Shown piece after piece: positions 9,149 through 18,810 of a stretch of DNA of 36,946 nucleotides (position 1 is its first letter; each line of letters opens with the position of its first letter). Under the pieces are notes generated by a model. It did no database searches. It was not told the origin of the DNA and worked only from the letters and a program-made list of their open reading frames with translations. Both the position numbers and the translations under genes were made by a program. This DNA comes from Chloroflexota bacterium. GTDB taxonomy: Bacteria > Chloroflexota > Dehalococcoidia > SM23-28-2 > HRBIN24. The stretch is taken from NCBI GenBank assembly GCA_030550295.1, contig JAUQPQ010000004.1, positions 1 to 36,946 on the forward strand, written 5' to 3'.

Positions 9149-9645
9149 TCTACCTCTCTCACCTTCACTAAGCGGTCTAACGAGTCTAGATGGTCGATGT
9201 ACAAGATGCCGTTAATGTGGTCTACCTCGTGTTCCAGGGCCTGAGCTAAAAGGGCCTCTTTTTCATCGCCTCTCTTAGCGGAGGCCTTTATGCGCCTTAA
9301 TTTACCATCTAAGGTGAGGCCACGGGCTACCACCGTAACCGAGCGGGGAACCTTTGCCCGGTAGCCTGGGATGGAAAGACACCCCTCGTCCACCATTCGG
9401 CGCCCCTCTTTCTTGACGATCTCGGGGTTTATAAGGGCGAAGGGCTCTTCATCGGGCAGGCCGATGACGATGACCCGCAGGGGGACGCCTATTTGGGGGG
9501 CAGCGAGCCCTACGCCGTGAGCGGCGTACATGCTATCTATCATGTCCGCTACCAGCCGGCGTATGGACTCGTCGATCTTGGTCACCTTGTGGGCCTTCAT
9601 GCGCAGAACAGGGTCTCCCAGCAGCCTTATGGGATGTGCGGCCAA
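9145..9645 (-). CDS. def: Peptide deformylase
   Basis: 166 aa. GVGLAAPQIG, EGCLSIPG and (Q)ALEHEVDHINGILY metal-site motifs. Confidence 0.95.
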   Translation of the reverse strand: MAAHPIRLLGDPVLRMKAHKVTKIDESIRRLVADMIDSMYAAHGVGLAAPQIGVPLRVIVIGLPDEEPFALINPEIVKKEGRRMVDEGCLSIPGYRAKVPRSVTVVARGLTLDGKLRRIKASAKRGDEKEALLAQALEHEVDHINGILYIDHLDSLDRLVKVREVE

Positions 9646-9715
9646 GGCTCACCTCCTGCGGGACTCGTTCCCATTCTATGTCCTTCGTCCATCTTGGGGA
9701 AATGGTGGACTTCGT

Positions 9716-12124
9716 TCAGCTAAGGGGGTCTACATCTACTGACCACCAGGCTGAAAGCTCGATTCGCCCAAGTATACTGGTCACCTCTTCGCCTTTAATG
9801 AGGACGTGCCAGCGGTATCGGCCCCGCAGGCGCAGAGGATAGGCAGGGATGGGGCCCAATACGTAGATGGGGCGACTCAAGGCTAGGCGTCGCAGGCGGG
9901 AAACAAGGGCTGCAGCTTGGGCCTTAGCTTGGTGCTGATCGGGATGGGCAATGGTGAGGCGTGCCAGCTCTCCAAACGGGGGATAGAGGAGGGGTTGCCT
10001 TACAGAGATCTCTTTGAGGTAGAGGGCGTTATAGTCGTGCTTAACTAAGGCTTGCAAGGCTGGATGGGCCGGATTGTACGTTTGGACGATGACGCGGCCT
10101 CCTCTAGGGCCGCGACCGGCCCTCCCTGCCACCTGCTCTAGTACCTGATATCCCCTTTCGGCGCTACGGAAGTCGGGAGCGTGGATCCCTATATCGGCCA
10201 TCACTATCCCTGTCACGGTGACCCAGGGAAGATCTAGGCCTTTGGCCAACATCTGAGTGCCCACTAACACTTGAGCTTCTTTTCGCATGAACGCCTCTAA
10301 GATACGCAGGTGGTCACCCCAGTGGCGAGTAACGTCCCTGTCCCATCGGAGGGTGCTTACGCCTGTAAAGAGCCTTTTCACTTCTTCTTCTACTCGCTGG
10401 GTGCCTATGCCTATGGCCCTGAGAGGCCCGTTACCACAGGTAGGACACGATTGTGGTATCCGTCGCGTCCTGCTGCAATAGTGGCATACCAACCTTTCCT
10501 CCAGCTGATGGACAGTGTAGGGGACTCGGCATCCTGAGCACACTACTGCCTGCCCACAGGCCTGACATTGAAGGGCAGCAGCCGATCCCCTACGGTTGAG
10601 GAAGAGAATTACTTGTTCTCCTGCTTGTAGGGCGGCCTGCATGGCATCTTGCAGGCGTTGGCTGAAGATGCTCGTGTTGCCCTTTTGCAGCTCTTGGCGC
10701 ATGTCTATTACCTCTACTTCAGGGAGGGGGCTTAGGATGACGGTCCCGTTTTCGGCGGGGCGCAGGCGATGGGGCAGCTCTAGCAAGGTGTAATGGCCTT
10801 GCCGGGCCTTATGATAGCTCTCTATGGAGGGGGTGGCGCTCCCCAACACCAGCACGGCTCCTGTGATGCGGGAGAGTTCTTCGGCCACCCGTCGCGCGTG
10901 GTATCTGGGGGGAGGGTCCTGTTGCTTGTAGGCCCATTCGTGCTCCTCGTCCATGATTATGAGGCCAAGGTGGGCTATGGGCAGGAATAGGGCGCTACGT
11001 GTCCCTATCACTATCCTGCGTTCCCCTTTACGCACCGTTTGCCATACGTCGTACTGCTCCCCTAGGGTTAGCCCACTGTGGAAGATGGTAACCTGCCCAG
11101 GGAACCTGCTGGCGAAGCGGCGCACCGTTTGGGGGGTTAGGGAGATCTCGGGTACTAGGACTAGCGCCCTCTTCCCCATCTCTAAAGCTTCCTTGATGGC
11201 TGCCAGATAGACCTCCGTCTTACCGCTGCCAGTTACCCCATGGACTAGGAAAGTCTGATGCTCCCCTGACCGTAGGGCCCCAACAATGGCCTCTACTGCC
11301 TTCTGTTGGTGGGCAGTTAGCTGAGGAGGCTTAGAAGGCTCCACCTCTAGGCGCCAGAGGGGGTCACGAGGCTGAGGCACCTCCTCCAATGTCAATATGC
11401 CTTTCCCTATTAATGGGGCTAATTGACGGCGGGTGACTCCCCAGCGGGATCGGGCCTCTGTCAGGGGTATGCGGCCACCCTCTTTTAAGTAGTCAAGGAG
11501 CCCTTGCAGCCTTCTGGCCTTTTCCAGCTGCGGGCCAATGACCTGAGAAATAGGGGGAGGGGTGGACAGGACGATGTAGGTCACAATTCTGGGACGCCCT
11601 TTAGGGCGGGACAGCTCCAGACTTCTTGCTAGTAGGCCCTTGCGCACGAGAGAGGCCGCTATGGAAGTAGTGCCCTTCATACGCAGGGCCCGTGTCAGCT
11701 CCCTCACCTCTACTCTGCCCCGTGCCTGGACGAATTCCCATAAGCGCCGCTGATTAAGGGTGAGGGGGGGGAAGTCTTCCTTGGCAAGGGCCACATAGTA
11801 CGTAAGGGGCCGCTGCTGGCTTCCGGGAGGCATCATAAGAGACAAGCAAGAAAAGAGGGGAGCAAGGTAGAAGCGAGAAAGCCAACGGGCCAGGGCCAGC
11901 TGATGGGGAAGTAGAGAGATGCCCCATACGACGCCCTGCACGGCCTTGACCTCGGGGTAAGAGGGCTGCTCTGTCACCTCCATGACCACACTCTGTAAGA
12001 TGCGCGGCCCAAAGGGGACGTAGACCACGTCTCCAGGCCTTACATCCATCCCCTGGGGCACGAGGTAAGAGAAGGTCTGGAAGGTGGGAAAGGGGGAATT
12101 GACAGCTACCTCAACGTATGCCAT
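9716..12124 (-). CDS. priA: Primosomal protein N' (replication restart helicase PriA)
   Basis: 802 aa. VHGVTGSGKTEVYL, IIMDEEHEWAYKQ, LGSATPS, Zn-binding CQACGQAVVCSGC...CHYC...CPTCGNGPL, GTQRVEEE, VAGRAGRG. Confidence 0.95.
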   Translation of the reverse strand: MAYVEVAVNSPFPTFQTFSYLVPQGMDVRPGDVVYVPFGPRILQSVVMEVTEQPSYPEVKAVQGVVWGISLLPHQLALARWLSRFYLAPLFSCLSLMMPPGSQQRPLTYYVALAKEDFPPLTLNQRRLWEFVQARGRVEVRELTRALRMKGTTSIAASLVRKGLLARSLELSRPKGRPRIVTYIVLSTPPPISQVIGPQLEKARRLQGLLDYLKEGGRIPLTEARSRWGVTRRQLAPLIGKGILTLEEVPQPRDPLWRLEVEPSKPPQLTAHQQKAVEAIVGALRSGEHQTFLVHGVTGSGKTEVYLAAIKEALEMGKRALVLVPEISLTPQTVRRFASRFPGQVTIFHSGLTLGEQYDVWQTVRKGERRIVIGTRSALFLPIAHLGLIIMDEEHEWAYKQQDPPPRYHARRVAEELSRITGAVLVLGSATPSIESYHKARQGHYTLLELPHRLRPAENGTVILSPLPEVEVIDMRQELQKGNTSIFSQRLQDAMQAALQAGEQVILFLNRRGSAAALQCQACGQAVVCSGCRVPYTVHQLEERLVCHYCSRTRRIPQSCPTCGNGPLRAIGIGTQRVEEEVKRLFTGVSTLRWDRDVTRHWGDHLRILEAFMRKEAQVLVGTQMLAKGLDLPWVTVTGIVMADIGIHAPDFRSAERGYQVLEQVAGRAGRGPRGGRVIVQTYNPAHPALQALVKHDYNALYLKEISVRQPLLYPPFGELARLTIAHPDQHQAKAQAAALVSRLRRLALSRPIYVLGPIPAYPLRLRGRYRWHVLIKGEEVTSILGRIELSAWWSVDVDPLS

Positions 12125-12151
12125 GGCAATAGCCAGGGCAGGGTTTTGGGC

Positions 12152-12523
12152 CTAGCCCTGGGAAGGGGTCTTGCCAGTAGGTCGTCTCTCCTTCACCCGT
12201 GCTGCCCGCCCGATGCGGTTCCTGAGATAGTACAGGCGGCCCCGCCTCACCATACCCTGCCTCACCACCTCTACCTTCTCTAGAAGGGGAGAATAAAGGG
12301 GGAAGATAAGCTCCACCCCTACCCCGTGCGAGATCTTCCTTATGGTGAAGGTGGAATTAAGGGCCCCACCACGTTTGCGGATCACCACCCCCTCCAATAT
12401 CTGCACCCGCTCCCTATCTCCTTCCCTCAGCCGGAAGTGGACGCGGACGGTATCGCCAGGGCGGAAGGGGGCGATGTTAGGGTTCTCCTTCACATCCAAT
12501 AAGGGACGGGCATCTACGTCCAT
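12152..12523 (-). CDS. rplS: 50S ribosomal protein L19
   Basis: [94 protein letters not shown]. Confidence 0.97.
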   Translation of the reverse strand: MDVDARPLLDVKENPNIAPFRPGDTVRVHFRLREGDRERVQILEGVVIRKRGGALNSTFTIRKISHGVGVELIFPLYSPLLEKVEVVRQGMVRRGRLYYLRNRIGRAARVKERRPTGKTPSQG

Positions 12524-12536
12524 GGCAAACTAAAGT

Positions 12537-13271
12537 TTAATCCTGGCACAGGTAGCGGGCAACCCAAGCCCTCTCCGCAGGCGTGAGGTTGGCCTTGGCC
12601 AGAAGGTCAGGGCGGCGCAGGGCGGTGAGGAGGATGCTCTGACGTCTTCGCCAGCGGGCCACCTCCTGGTGATGGCCTGAAAGGAGGATCTGCGGTACCT
12701 TCCAGCCCCGGAACTCGGCAGGTCTGGTGTAGGGGGGATATTCCAGGAGGCCTTCCACGAAGGACTCCCGTCGGGCAGACTCAGGGTCGCCTAGTGCTCC
12801 GGGCAAGAGGCGTACCACGGCATCTATCACCACCATGGCCGCCAGCTCACCCCCTGAAAGGATGTAGTCGCCTATGCTGATCTCATCGGTGACCAGGTGC
12901 TGATGGACGCGGGCGTCTACACCCTCGTAGTGGCCGCAGAGGAGGATTAGGCGCTCTTTCTGGGCCAGCTCGTTGGCCACCTCCTGGGAGAAGGTACGGC
13001 CGATAGGCGTAAGAAGGATGATGGGGCCCCGACGCTCGTCCATTCTTGCGACTGCCTCAGTGGCGGCGAAGATAGGTTCTGGCTTAAGGACCATCCCGGG
13101 GCCACCCCCATAGGGATAATCGTCCACAGTGCGGTGCTTATCGGTAGCCCAATCGCGGATATTGTGTACGTATATCTCCACTATCCCCCTCTCGCGGGCC
13201 CTCTTTATGATGGACTCGTCTAAGGGGCCGCGAAAGGCCCCAGGAAATATAGTGAGGATGTCAATGCGCAT
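12537..13271 (-). CDS. trmD: tRNA (guanine-N1)-methyltransferase
   Basis: [13 protein letters not shown]..., [60 protein letters not shown]. Confidence 0.97.
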   Translation of the reverse strand: MRIDILTIFPGAFRGPLDESIIKRARERGIVEIYVHNIRDWATDKHRTVDDYPYGGGPGMVLKPEPIFAATEAVARMDERRGPIILLTPIGRTFSQEVANELAQKERLILLCGHYEGVDARVHQHLVTDEISIGDYILSGGELAAMVVIDAVVRLLPGALGDPESARRESFVEGLLEYPPYTRPAEFRGWKVPQILLSGHHQEVARWRRRQSILLTALRRPDLLAKANLTPAERAWVARYLCQD

Positions 13272-13301
13272 CTCTCTCCATCATCCCCCACTCTTCCCCA
13301 C

Positions 13302-13796
13302 TCAGCGGAGCTGATGGGGTGATGCCTCTCCTCGTAGCAACTCCAGGAGGTGGGGCAGAACGGGGACGAGCACTTGCAGGGCCTCCCTTACCCCTTTGGG
13401 GCTACCAGGCAGGTTGACGATAAGGGTCTTGCCACGAGCACCAGCCACGCCCCGGCTAAGCATGGCTAAGGGCGTATTTTTAAGGCCTTCTACCGTTATG
13501 GCCACCATGAGACCTGGTGCCTCCCTATCTAATACTGCCCGCGTGGCCTCTGGGGTGACGTCCCTGGGACCAAATCCCGTCCCGCCGGTGGTCACTATCA
13601 GGTCCACCCCCACATCGTCAGCCCACTGGCGTAATCGGGCCTCTATCACTTCCTGCTCGTCGGGCACCACCTCATACCGCTCTATCTCGATGCCGCAAGA
13701 AGACAAGACCTCCTTTATGACCTCTCCGCTCTCGTCACGCCTAAGGCCTTTGGAGCCGGCATCAGATACCGTAAGAACCCCTGCCCGAAACGCCAC
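13302..13796 (-). CDS. Molybdenum cofactor biosynthesis MogA/MoaB family protein
   Basis: 164 aa, apparent GTG start. GVLTVSDAGSKG, TTGGTGFGPRDVTPEAT, LIVNLPGSPKGVREAL. Confidence 0.9.
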   Translation of the reverse strand: MAFRAGVLTVSDAGSKGLRRDESGEVIKEVLSSCGIEIERYEVVPDEQEVIEARLRQWADDVGVDLIVTTGGTGFGPRDVTPEATRAVLDREAPGLMVAITVEGLKNTPLAMLSRGVAGARGKTLIVNLPGSPKGVREALQVLVPVLPHLLELLRGEASPHQLR

Positions 13797-13805
13797 CTTT
13801 ACGCA

Positions 13806-13828
13806 CCTGTGGAAATGGTGTGGATAAA
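13806..13828. promoter_or_regulatory. Bipartite DnaA-box-like element CCTGTGGAAATGGTGTGGATAAA
   Basis: TGTGGATAA (13819-13827) is the reverse complement of the perfect DnaA box TTATCCACA. TGTGGAAAT (13808-13816) is an 8/9 match to TTWTNCACA. 19/23 identical to 29915-29937. Confidence 0.5.
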
Positions 13829-13863
13829 CCCTGTCACGCCTTCCTTTGCCCGGAATATGCTAA

Positions 13864-13898
13864 TGGTATGATGTGGGAGAAAGTGGGGAAGGGTGGTA
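13864..13898 (+). promoter_or_regulatory. MraZ operator: four TGGnn repeats at 10-bp spacing, overlapping a TATGAT -10 element (13867-13872)
   Basis: TGGTA(13864) n5 TGGGA(13874) n5 TGGGG(13884) n5 TGGTA(13894), just upstream of mraZ. Known MraZ sites are TGGGN repeats with 5-nt spacers. Confidence 0.75.
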
Positions 13899-13951
13899 GC
13901 GCCACCCATCCTCGCCTCCCCGCGGGGCCAATATATCACAAGGCGGCTGCG

Positions 13952-14395
13952 ATGGGGATGGGCGGGAGGAAGACGGTGTTTAGGGGGACGTATGAATACT
14001 CCATGGACGATAGGGGGCGGTTACCTATCCCGGCGCGTTACCGTCACCTGTTCACCGGGGGGGTCAAGCTCACCCTCAGCCCCGATGGCTGTGTGGAGGT
14101 ATGGACCAACGAGGGGTTCGAGAAAATGGAGGCGAAAGTGATGCTGGAGCCGCCTACTACCCTCAAGGGAAGGCGCCTGCGCCGGGGGTTTTCGGTGCGC
14201 TCCTGGGATGCAGAGCTAGATAGGCAGGGACGCCTACTCATCCCCCAGTACCTACGGGAGAAGGCGGCATTAGATGGGAACGTCATCGTGGCTGGACGCA
14301 TCGAGTGCCTAGAGATATGGAACCCCAAGCGATGGGAGGAGGAGATGGCCCAGGTGGAGGCCACTTATAAGGAGGAACTGGAATCACTGCGGTAG
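13952..14395 (+). CDS. mraZ: Transcriptional regulator / cell division protein MraZ
   Basis: FRGTYEYSMDDRGRLPIPARYR...LTLSPDGCVEVWTNEGFEKMEAKV...ELDRQGRLLIPQYLREKAAL (two AbrB-like repeats). Start 13952 or 13958, downstream of the MraZ boxes; the track start at 13820 is too early. Confidence 0.93.
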   Translation: MGMGGRKTVFRGTYEYSMDDRGRLPIPARYRHLFTGGVKLTLSPDGCVEVWTNEGFEKMEAKVMLEPPTTLKGRRLRRGFSVRSWDAELDRQGRLLIPQYLREKAALDGNVIVAGRIECLEIWNPKRWEEEMAQVEATYKEELESLR

Positions 14396-14409
14396 GGAGG
14401 TGAAGAGGG

Positions 14410-15360
14410 ATGGTGGTCCAGGTGAAAGGGGTGACCCAAGGCAGGAGCCTTCACATACCGGTAATGGTGGAGGAGGTGGTGGGGGCGTTAGCGGTTTTAC
14501 CTGGTGGAAGGTACGTAGACTGTACCGTGGGCACAGGCGGCCATGCCGAGGCAATACTGGAGGCGGCCTCCCCCGGAGGGCTTTTGCTCGGCCTAGATGT
14601 AGACGCCCAGGCCCTGGCGGTGGCAGAGCAGAGATTGGCCCCCTTCAAGCCTGACGTGCGCCTAGTGGAGGCCAACTTTCGCGACCTGGCAGCCGTTTGT
14701 CGGGCCTATAACTTCGTGCCCGTCCATGGAGTGCTGTTTGACCTGGGCCTTTCCTCCTTTCAGCTGGCTCATGAGGAGAGGGGCTTCAGTTTTCAGGTAG
14801 AAGGGCCCTTGGACATGCGCTTCGATCTCTCTCAGGAGTTGACTGCTAATGACGTGGTCAATCACTTCTCTGAGCGGGAGCTGGCGCACATCATATGGCA
14901 CTACGGGGAAGAGCCTCAAGCCCGACAGATCGCCCGGGCCATTGTAAGGTCCCGTCCCATAAGGACGACGATGGAGTTGGCGGAGGTGGTGGCCAGGGCG
15001 GTGGGGACTGCCGGAGGCCGTATCCATCCTGCCACGCGCACCTTTCAGGCCATACGCATCGCCGTCAACCGGGAGTTGGAAAACCTGGAGATAGGCCTTT
15101 TGCAGGCCCTCCAGGTGCTAGGGAAAGGGGGGCGGCTCGTAGTTATCTCCTATCACTCCCTTGAGGACAGGCTGGTTAAGCAGTTCATAGCCAGGGAGGC
15201 TAAAGACTGCATCTGCCCACCTGAAAGCCCCCTCTGCCGGTGTGGGCACAAGGCGACGCTGAGGCCTGTACTGCCGGGCCCCCTGCGCCCCACCCTAGAG
15301 GAGATAAAGCGCAATCCGCGGGCCAGAAGTGCCCGCCTTCGCGTGGCCGAAAAGGTCTAA
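14410..15360 (+). CDS. rsmH: 16S rRNA (cytosine1402-N4)-methyltransferase RsmH
   Basis: HIPVMVEEVV, YVDCTVGTGGHAEAIL, GVLFDLGLSSFQL, RGFSFQVEGPLDMRFD, SYHSLEDRLVKQF. Confidence 0.96.
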   Translation: MVVQVKGVTQGRSLHIPVMVEEVVGALAVLPGGRYVDCTVGTGGHAEAILEAASPGGLLLGLDVDAQALAVAEQRLAPFKPDVRLVEANFRDLAAVCRAYNFVPVHGVLFDLGLSSFQLAHEERGFSFQVEGPLDMRFDLSQELTANDVVNHFSERELAHIIWHYGEEPQARQIARAIVRSRPIRTTMELAEVVARAVGTAGGRIHPATRTFQAIRIAVNRELENLEIGLLQALQVLGKGGRLVVISYHSLEDRLVKQFIAREAKDCICPPESPLCRCGHKATLRPVLPGPLRPTLEEIKRNPRARSARLRVAEKV

Positions 15361-15801
15361 GTGGCCATGGCTACGACCAGAGCAGGTACACGCCCTTACC
15401 GCCTCTGGAAGGCCATACCTTGGGGTGGCCTACCGACAGCTATAGGCCTTGCTGCCCTGGTAATAGGTGCTGCCTCCCTGTTCCCTCTATCTGGTCTAGT
15501 GAAGTCTCTCGTCTCTGAGAGCCACGCTGCCCAGCTCCAGCGGGAGCTGCTAGAGTGGGAGACGAAGCTGAAAGAGCTAGAGGCCCATCTAGCCTATCTT
15601 GCCTCCCTCCAGCGGATAGAGAAGGAAGCGGAGGAGCGCCTCCATATGGCCCCACCCCAGGAGACCATCTATGTGCGCGTGGACGTTCCTCCCTTCTCAA
15701 TCCCAACTCTGCCCTCTCGCTACCTGCCCCCGGCAACAGAAGTAGAAGAGAAGAGTACCCCTTGGTGGCGAAAGCTTATAAATAGCCTGCCCTTCTGGTG
15801 A
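15361..15801 (+). CDS. Small bitopic division protein, FtsL/DivIC-like (function by position and topology)
   Basis: About 145 aa, one TM helix followed by a coiled coil (QLQRELLEWETKLKELEAHLAYL), between rsmH and ftsI where ftsL normally lies. An ATG at 15367 is also possible. Confidence 0.65.
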   Translation: MAMATTRAGTRPYRLWKAIPWGGLPTAIGLAALVIGAASLFPLSGLVKSLVSESHAAQLQRELLEWETKLKELEAHLAYLASLQRIEKEAEERLHMAPPQETIYVRVDVPPFSIPTLPSRYLPPATEVEEKSTPWWRKLINSLPFW

Positions 15802-15808
15802 TTGAAGC

Positions 15809-17443
15809 TTGGATAGAGCCATGCGGGGAGGCCATTGGCGAGTGAAGCTCGTTGCCCTTGCAGTGGGGCTGGCCTTCGCAGCGGTGGTGGCAAGGCTAAT
15901 CCAGCTCCAGGCCTTGGAGCACCAGGGGCAGAGTGGTAAGGGCGTAACTGCCCCTTCTCGCCCCAAGCCCTATTTGCGGGGCTCCATCCTGGATGCCAAT
16001 GGGAACCCCTTGGTCATGACTGTCCCCGCCTTTAAGGTACTAGTGGAGAAAAGGGCATGGCAGGACCCCCAAAGGGCCCTTGCCGATGCCTCCCTTCTAG
16101 GGCAGGTAGTGGGCCGTGATCCTCTGGAGATGATCCACGAGACCCTCGCCAGCCCCGCTTTCGAACACACCGTGGCTTGGGGCCTCTCATGGCAGAAGGC
16201 GCAAGAAGTAGAGGCCCTGCGCCTAAAAGGTGTACGCCTGGTACCCGATAGCGTCCGCTTCTATCCTGAGGGGAACCTAGCGTCGCAGGTGTTAGGCATA
16301 GTGGGTAGGGACGGTAATGGGCTCAGCGGCATAGAGCGGCGTCTAGAAGACGTCTTGGCCAACGGAGGAGATGTCATCCTAACCATAGATCGACACCTCC
16401 AGAGGGTGGCAGAGGAGGCGCTAGACAAGGCGATTCGTCAGCATGGGGCCAAGGGGGGAAGTGTGATGGTCATGAACCCCAAGACCGGGGAGATACTGGC
16501 TATGGCCTCTCGCCCCACCTTTGACTTGCGGTCACCCCCTCTGGATGATCCCTCATCTTTAAGCCTCTTCCGTAACCCACTGGTAACGGATATGTACGAG
16601 CCAGGATCTGTCCTCAAGCTTGCCACAGTGGCTGCTGCCATAGATCAGGGGTTGGTGTCGCCGCATACACCCTGGTATGACAGAGGCGTTGTGATGGTAG
16701 GGGGGTGGCCTATATACAATTGGGACTACTCGGCCCATGGCTCCCGCACCGTCACCGATATCTTGGTCCAGAGCCTTAATACTGGTGCTGTATGGCTGGC
16801 CCAGCTCTTGGGCCCAGAACACTTCTATGAGTATCTGCGGCGCTTCGGCTTCGGTAAACTTTCCGGGATTGAATTGGACGGTGAGGCGCCGGGGCAAGTC
16901 CGCTGGCCCGATGACCCCCATTGGTCTCCTGTGGACTTGGCCACCAATTCCTTTGGGCATGGCCTGGCCGCCACCCCTGTACAGGTCACCACTATGTTGG
17001 CAGCCATCGCCAACGATGGCCTCCTGGTGCGGCCCCACCTGGTGAAGGGAATAGTGACACCTCAGGGCGTCAGGTGGACTTCCCCTGAGCCAGGGGAACG
17101 AGTTATCTCCCCCGAAACGGCTAAGGCAGTAAGAGAGATGATGGCCCGCGTCCAGCCCCCACCTCCTGCCAATACCCTCTTATCTGGCTACCGCGTCGGT
17201 GGGAAGACGGGTACAGCTAACGTTGTTGAGGGGTACGCCTACAAGCCCAACGCTTATATCGCTTCTTTTGCTGGGATCGCCCCCTTAGAGGACCCTAAGG
17301 TGGTAATATTAGTGAAGATTGACGAACCCACTACGGTTCCTTGGGGTACAGTGGTGGCAGGGCCTGCTTTTGCCGAGATTGCGGCTCATGCCCTCTCTTA
17401 CTTTGGGGTCACACGAGAAGGAAAACTGGTCTCAGGTCGCTGA
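15809..17443 (+). CDS. ftsI: Peptidoglycan D,D-transpeptidase FtsI / penicillin-binding protein
   Basis: RGSILDANGNPLVMT, YEPGSVLKLATVAAAID (SxxK), SLNTGAVWLAQ (SxN), GGKTGTANV (KTG). TTG start at 15809 or ATG at 15821. Confidence 0.94.
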   Translation: MDRAMRGGHWRVKLVALAVGLAFAAVVARLIQLQALEHQGQSGKGVTAPSRPKPYLRGSILDANGNPLVMTVPAFKVLVEKRAWQDPQRALADASLLGQVVGRDPLEMIHETLASPAFEHTVAWGLSWQKAQEVEALRLKGVRLVPDSVRFYPEGNLASQVLGIVGRDGNGLSGIERRLEDVLANGGDVILTIDRHLQRVAEEALDKAIRQHGAKGGSVMVMNPKTGEILAMASRPTFDLRSPPLDDPSSLSLFRNPLVTDMYEPGSVLKLATVAAAIDQGLVSPHTPWYDRGVVMVGGWPIYNWDYSAHGSRTVTDILVQSLNTGAVWLAQLLGPEHFYEYLRRFGFGKLSGIELDGEAPGQVRWPDDPHWSPVDLATNSFGHGLAATPVQVTTMLAAIANDGLLVRPHLVKGIVTPQGVRWTSPEPGERVISPETAKAVREMMARVQPPPPANTLLSGYRVGGKTGTANVVEGYAYKPNAYIASFAGIAPLEDPKVVILVKIDEPTTVPWGTVVAGPAFAEIAAHALSYFGVTREGKLVSGR

Positions 17444-18810
17444 TGGCTGACATCTCCTTCGCCGAGGTATTGGGGGCCTTGGGACCTTTGCTTGTGGACA
17501 TAAAGGGCGAAGGGCCTTCCTGCTTCCATGGTGTAACGGTGGACTCTCGGAAGGTGGGTCCTGGTTCTCTTTTTATCGCCTTGAGGGGCGAACGCCACGA
17601 CGGCCACCAGTTCGTTGCTGAGGCAGTAGCCCGCGGCGCCAAGGGGGTGATCGTTTCCCAGCCTTTGTCTGACATTCAGGGGGTAGCGCTGTTCCACGTA
17701 ACTGACACCCTCTTGGCCCTGCATGCCATGGCGACACAGAGGCGCCGTCGCCACCCGTCGCTACGGGTGATAGGGATTACTGGTAGCGTAGGCAAGACCA
17801 CCACCAAAGAGCTGACAGCGGCGGTGCTAGGCACCCGGTTCCGGGTCCTTAAAAGCCCAGGCAACCTCAATACGGATATAGGGCTTCCCCTTTCGCTGCT
17901 GGAGCTACAGCCAGAACATGAAGTGGCCGTCTTGGAAATGGGCATGTTCCAGATAGGCGATATAGCCCTTCTTTGCCAGATAGCAAGTCCTCATATAGGC
18001 GTGATCACCAACGTGGGGCCGGTCCATCTGGAGCGTTTGACGTCCATTGAGGCCATCGCTTCAGCCAAGGGGGAGCTGTTAGAGGCCTTGCCCCCTAGCG
18101 GTACAGCGGTTACCAATGGGGACTGCCCCTGGACCCAAAGCCTTCGCAGCAAAACCCGGGCCTCATGGGTCACCTTCGGTCTGGGGGAGGGGTGTGAGGT
18201 TAGGGGCATGGACCTGGAGGGGTACGGTCTCTCCGGCTTCTCCTTTCGTCTGGTGACGAAGGAGGGGGAGGTAGAGGTCCCCTCCCCCATGCCTGGCAAG
18301 CACAACGTATATGCTGCTTTGGCAGCATCGGCGGTGGGTCTTACTTTGGGCATGTCCTTAGAAGAGATATCTTTTGGATTATCCTCGGCCCGCACCGATT
18401 TGAGGCTACGAGTGGTTCCCGGCCCCAGAGGTAGCACCATTATCGACGACTCCTATAATGCTAGCCCCCCTTCTGTAACTGCGGCCCTAGATCTTTTGGC
18501 CGAACTGGAGGGCAGGCGAATCGCCCTGCTGGGGGACATGCTCGAGCTGGGCCCCATCGAGGAGGAAGCCCACATATCGGTGGGGCGTTATGCGGGGCAG
18601 ACGGTTGACCTGCTGGTTTTGGTGGGCGCCAAAGCGCCAATAATGGCTGAGGCAGCTCGCCAGGCTGGGTTGGAGCAGGTAATTGTGGCCGATAGCAAAG
18701 AGGAGGCGGTGCGCCTTCTCAAGGACGAGCTAAGAAGGGGAGATTACCTCCTAGTCAAGGGGTCCCGAGCCCTGGCCTTGGAGAAGGTGGTAGAGGCATT
18801 AACGTCATGA
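17443..18810 (+). CDS. murF: UDP-N-acetylmuramoyl-tripeptide-D-alanyl-D-alanine ligase
   Basis: VTVDSRKVGPGSLFIALRGERHDGHQF, GITGSVGKTTTKELTAAVL, NLNTDIGLP, DDSYNASPPSV, LGDMLELG. Start MADISF at 17443 (TGATG overlap with ftsI). Confidence 0.95.
   Translation: MADISFAEVLGALGPLLVDIKGEGPSCFHGVTVDSRKVGPGSLFIALRGERHDGHQFVAEAVARGAKGVIVSQPLSDIQGVALFHVTDTLLALHAMATQRRRRHPSLRVIGITGSVGKTTTKELTAAVLGTRFRVLKSPGNLNTDIGLPLSLLELQPEHEVAVLEMGMFQIGDIALLCQIASPHIGVITNVGPVHLERLTSIEAIASAKGELLEALPPSGTAVTNGDCPWTQSLRSKTRASWVTFGLGEGCEVRGMDLEGYGLSGFSFRLVTKEGEVEVPSPMPGKHNVYAALAASAVGLTLGMSLEEISFGLSSARTDLRLRVVPGPRGSTIIDDSYNASPPSVTAALDLLAELEGRRIALLGDMLELGPIEEEAHISVGRYAGQTVDLLVLVGAKAPIMAEAARQAGLEQVIVADSKEEAVRLLKDELRRGDYLLVKGSRALALEKVVEALTS

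Noticed and set aside
13820-13951. Upstream extension of mraZ given by the ORF track
   Set aside because: It would include the MraZ operator and -10; conserved MraZ homology starts after 13952.
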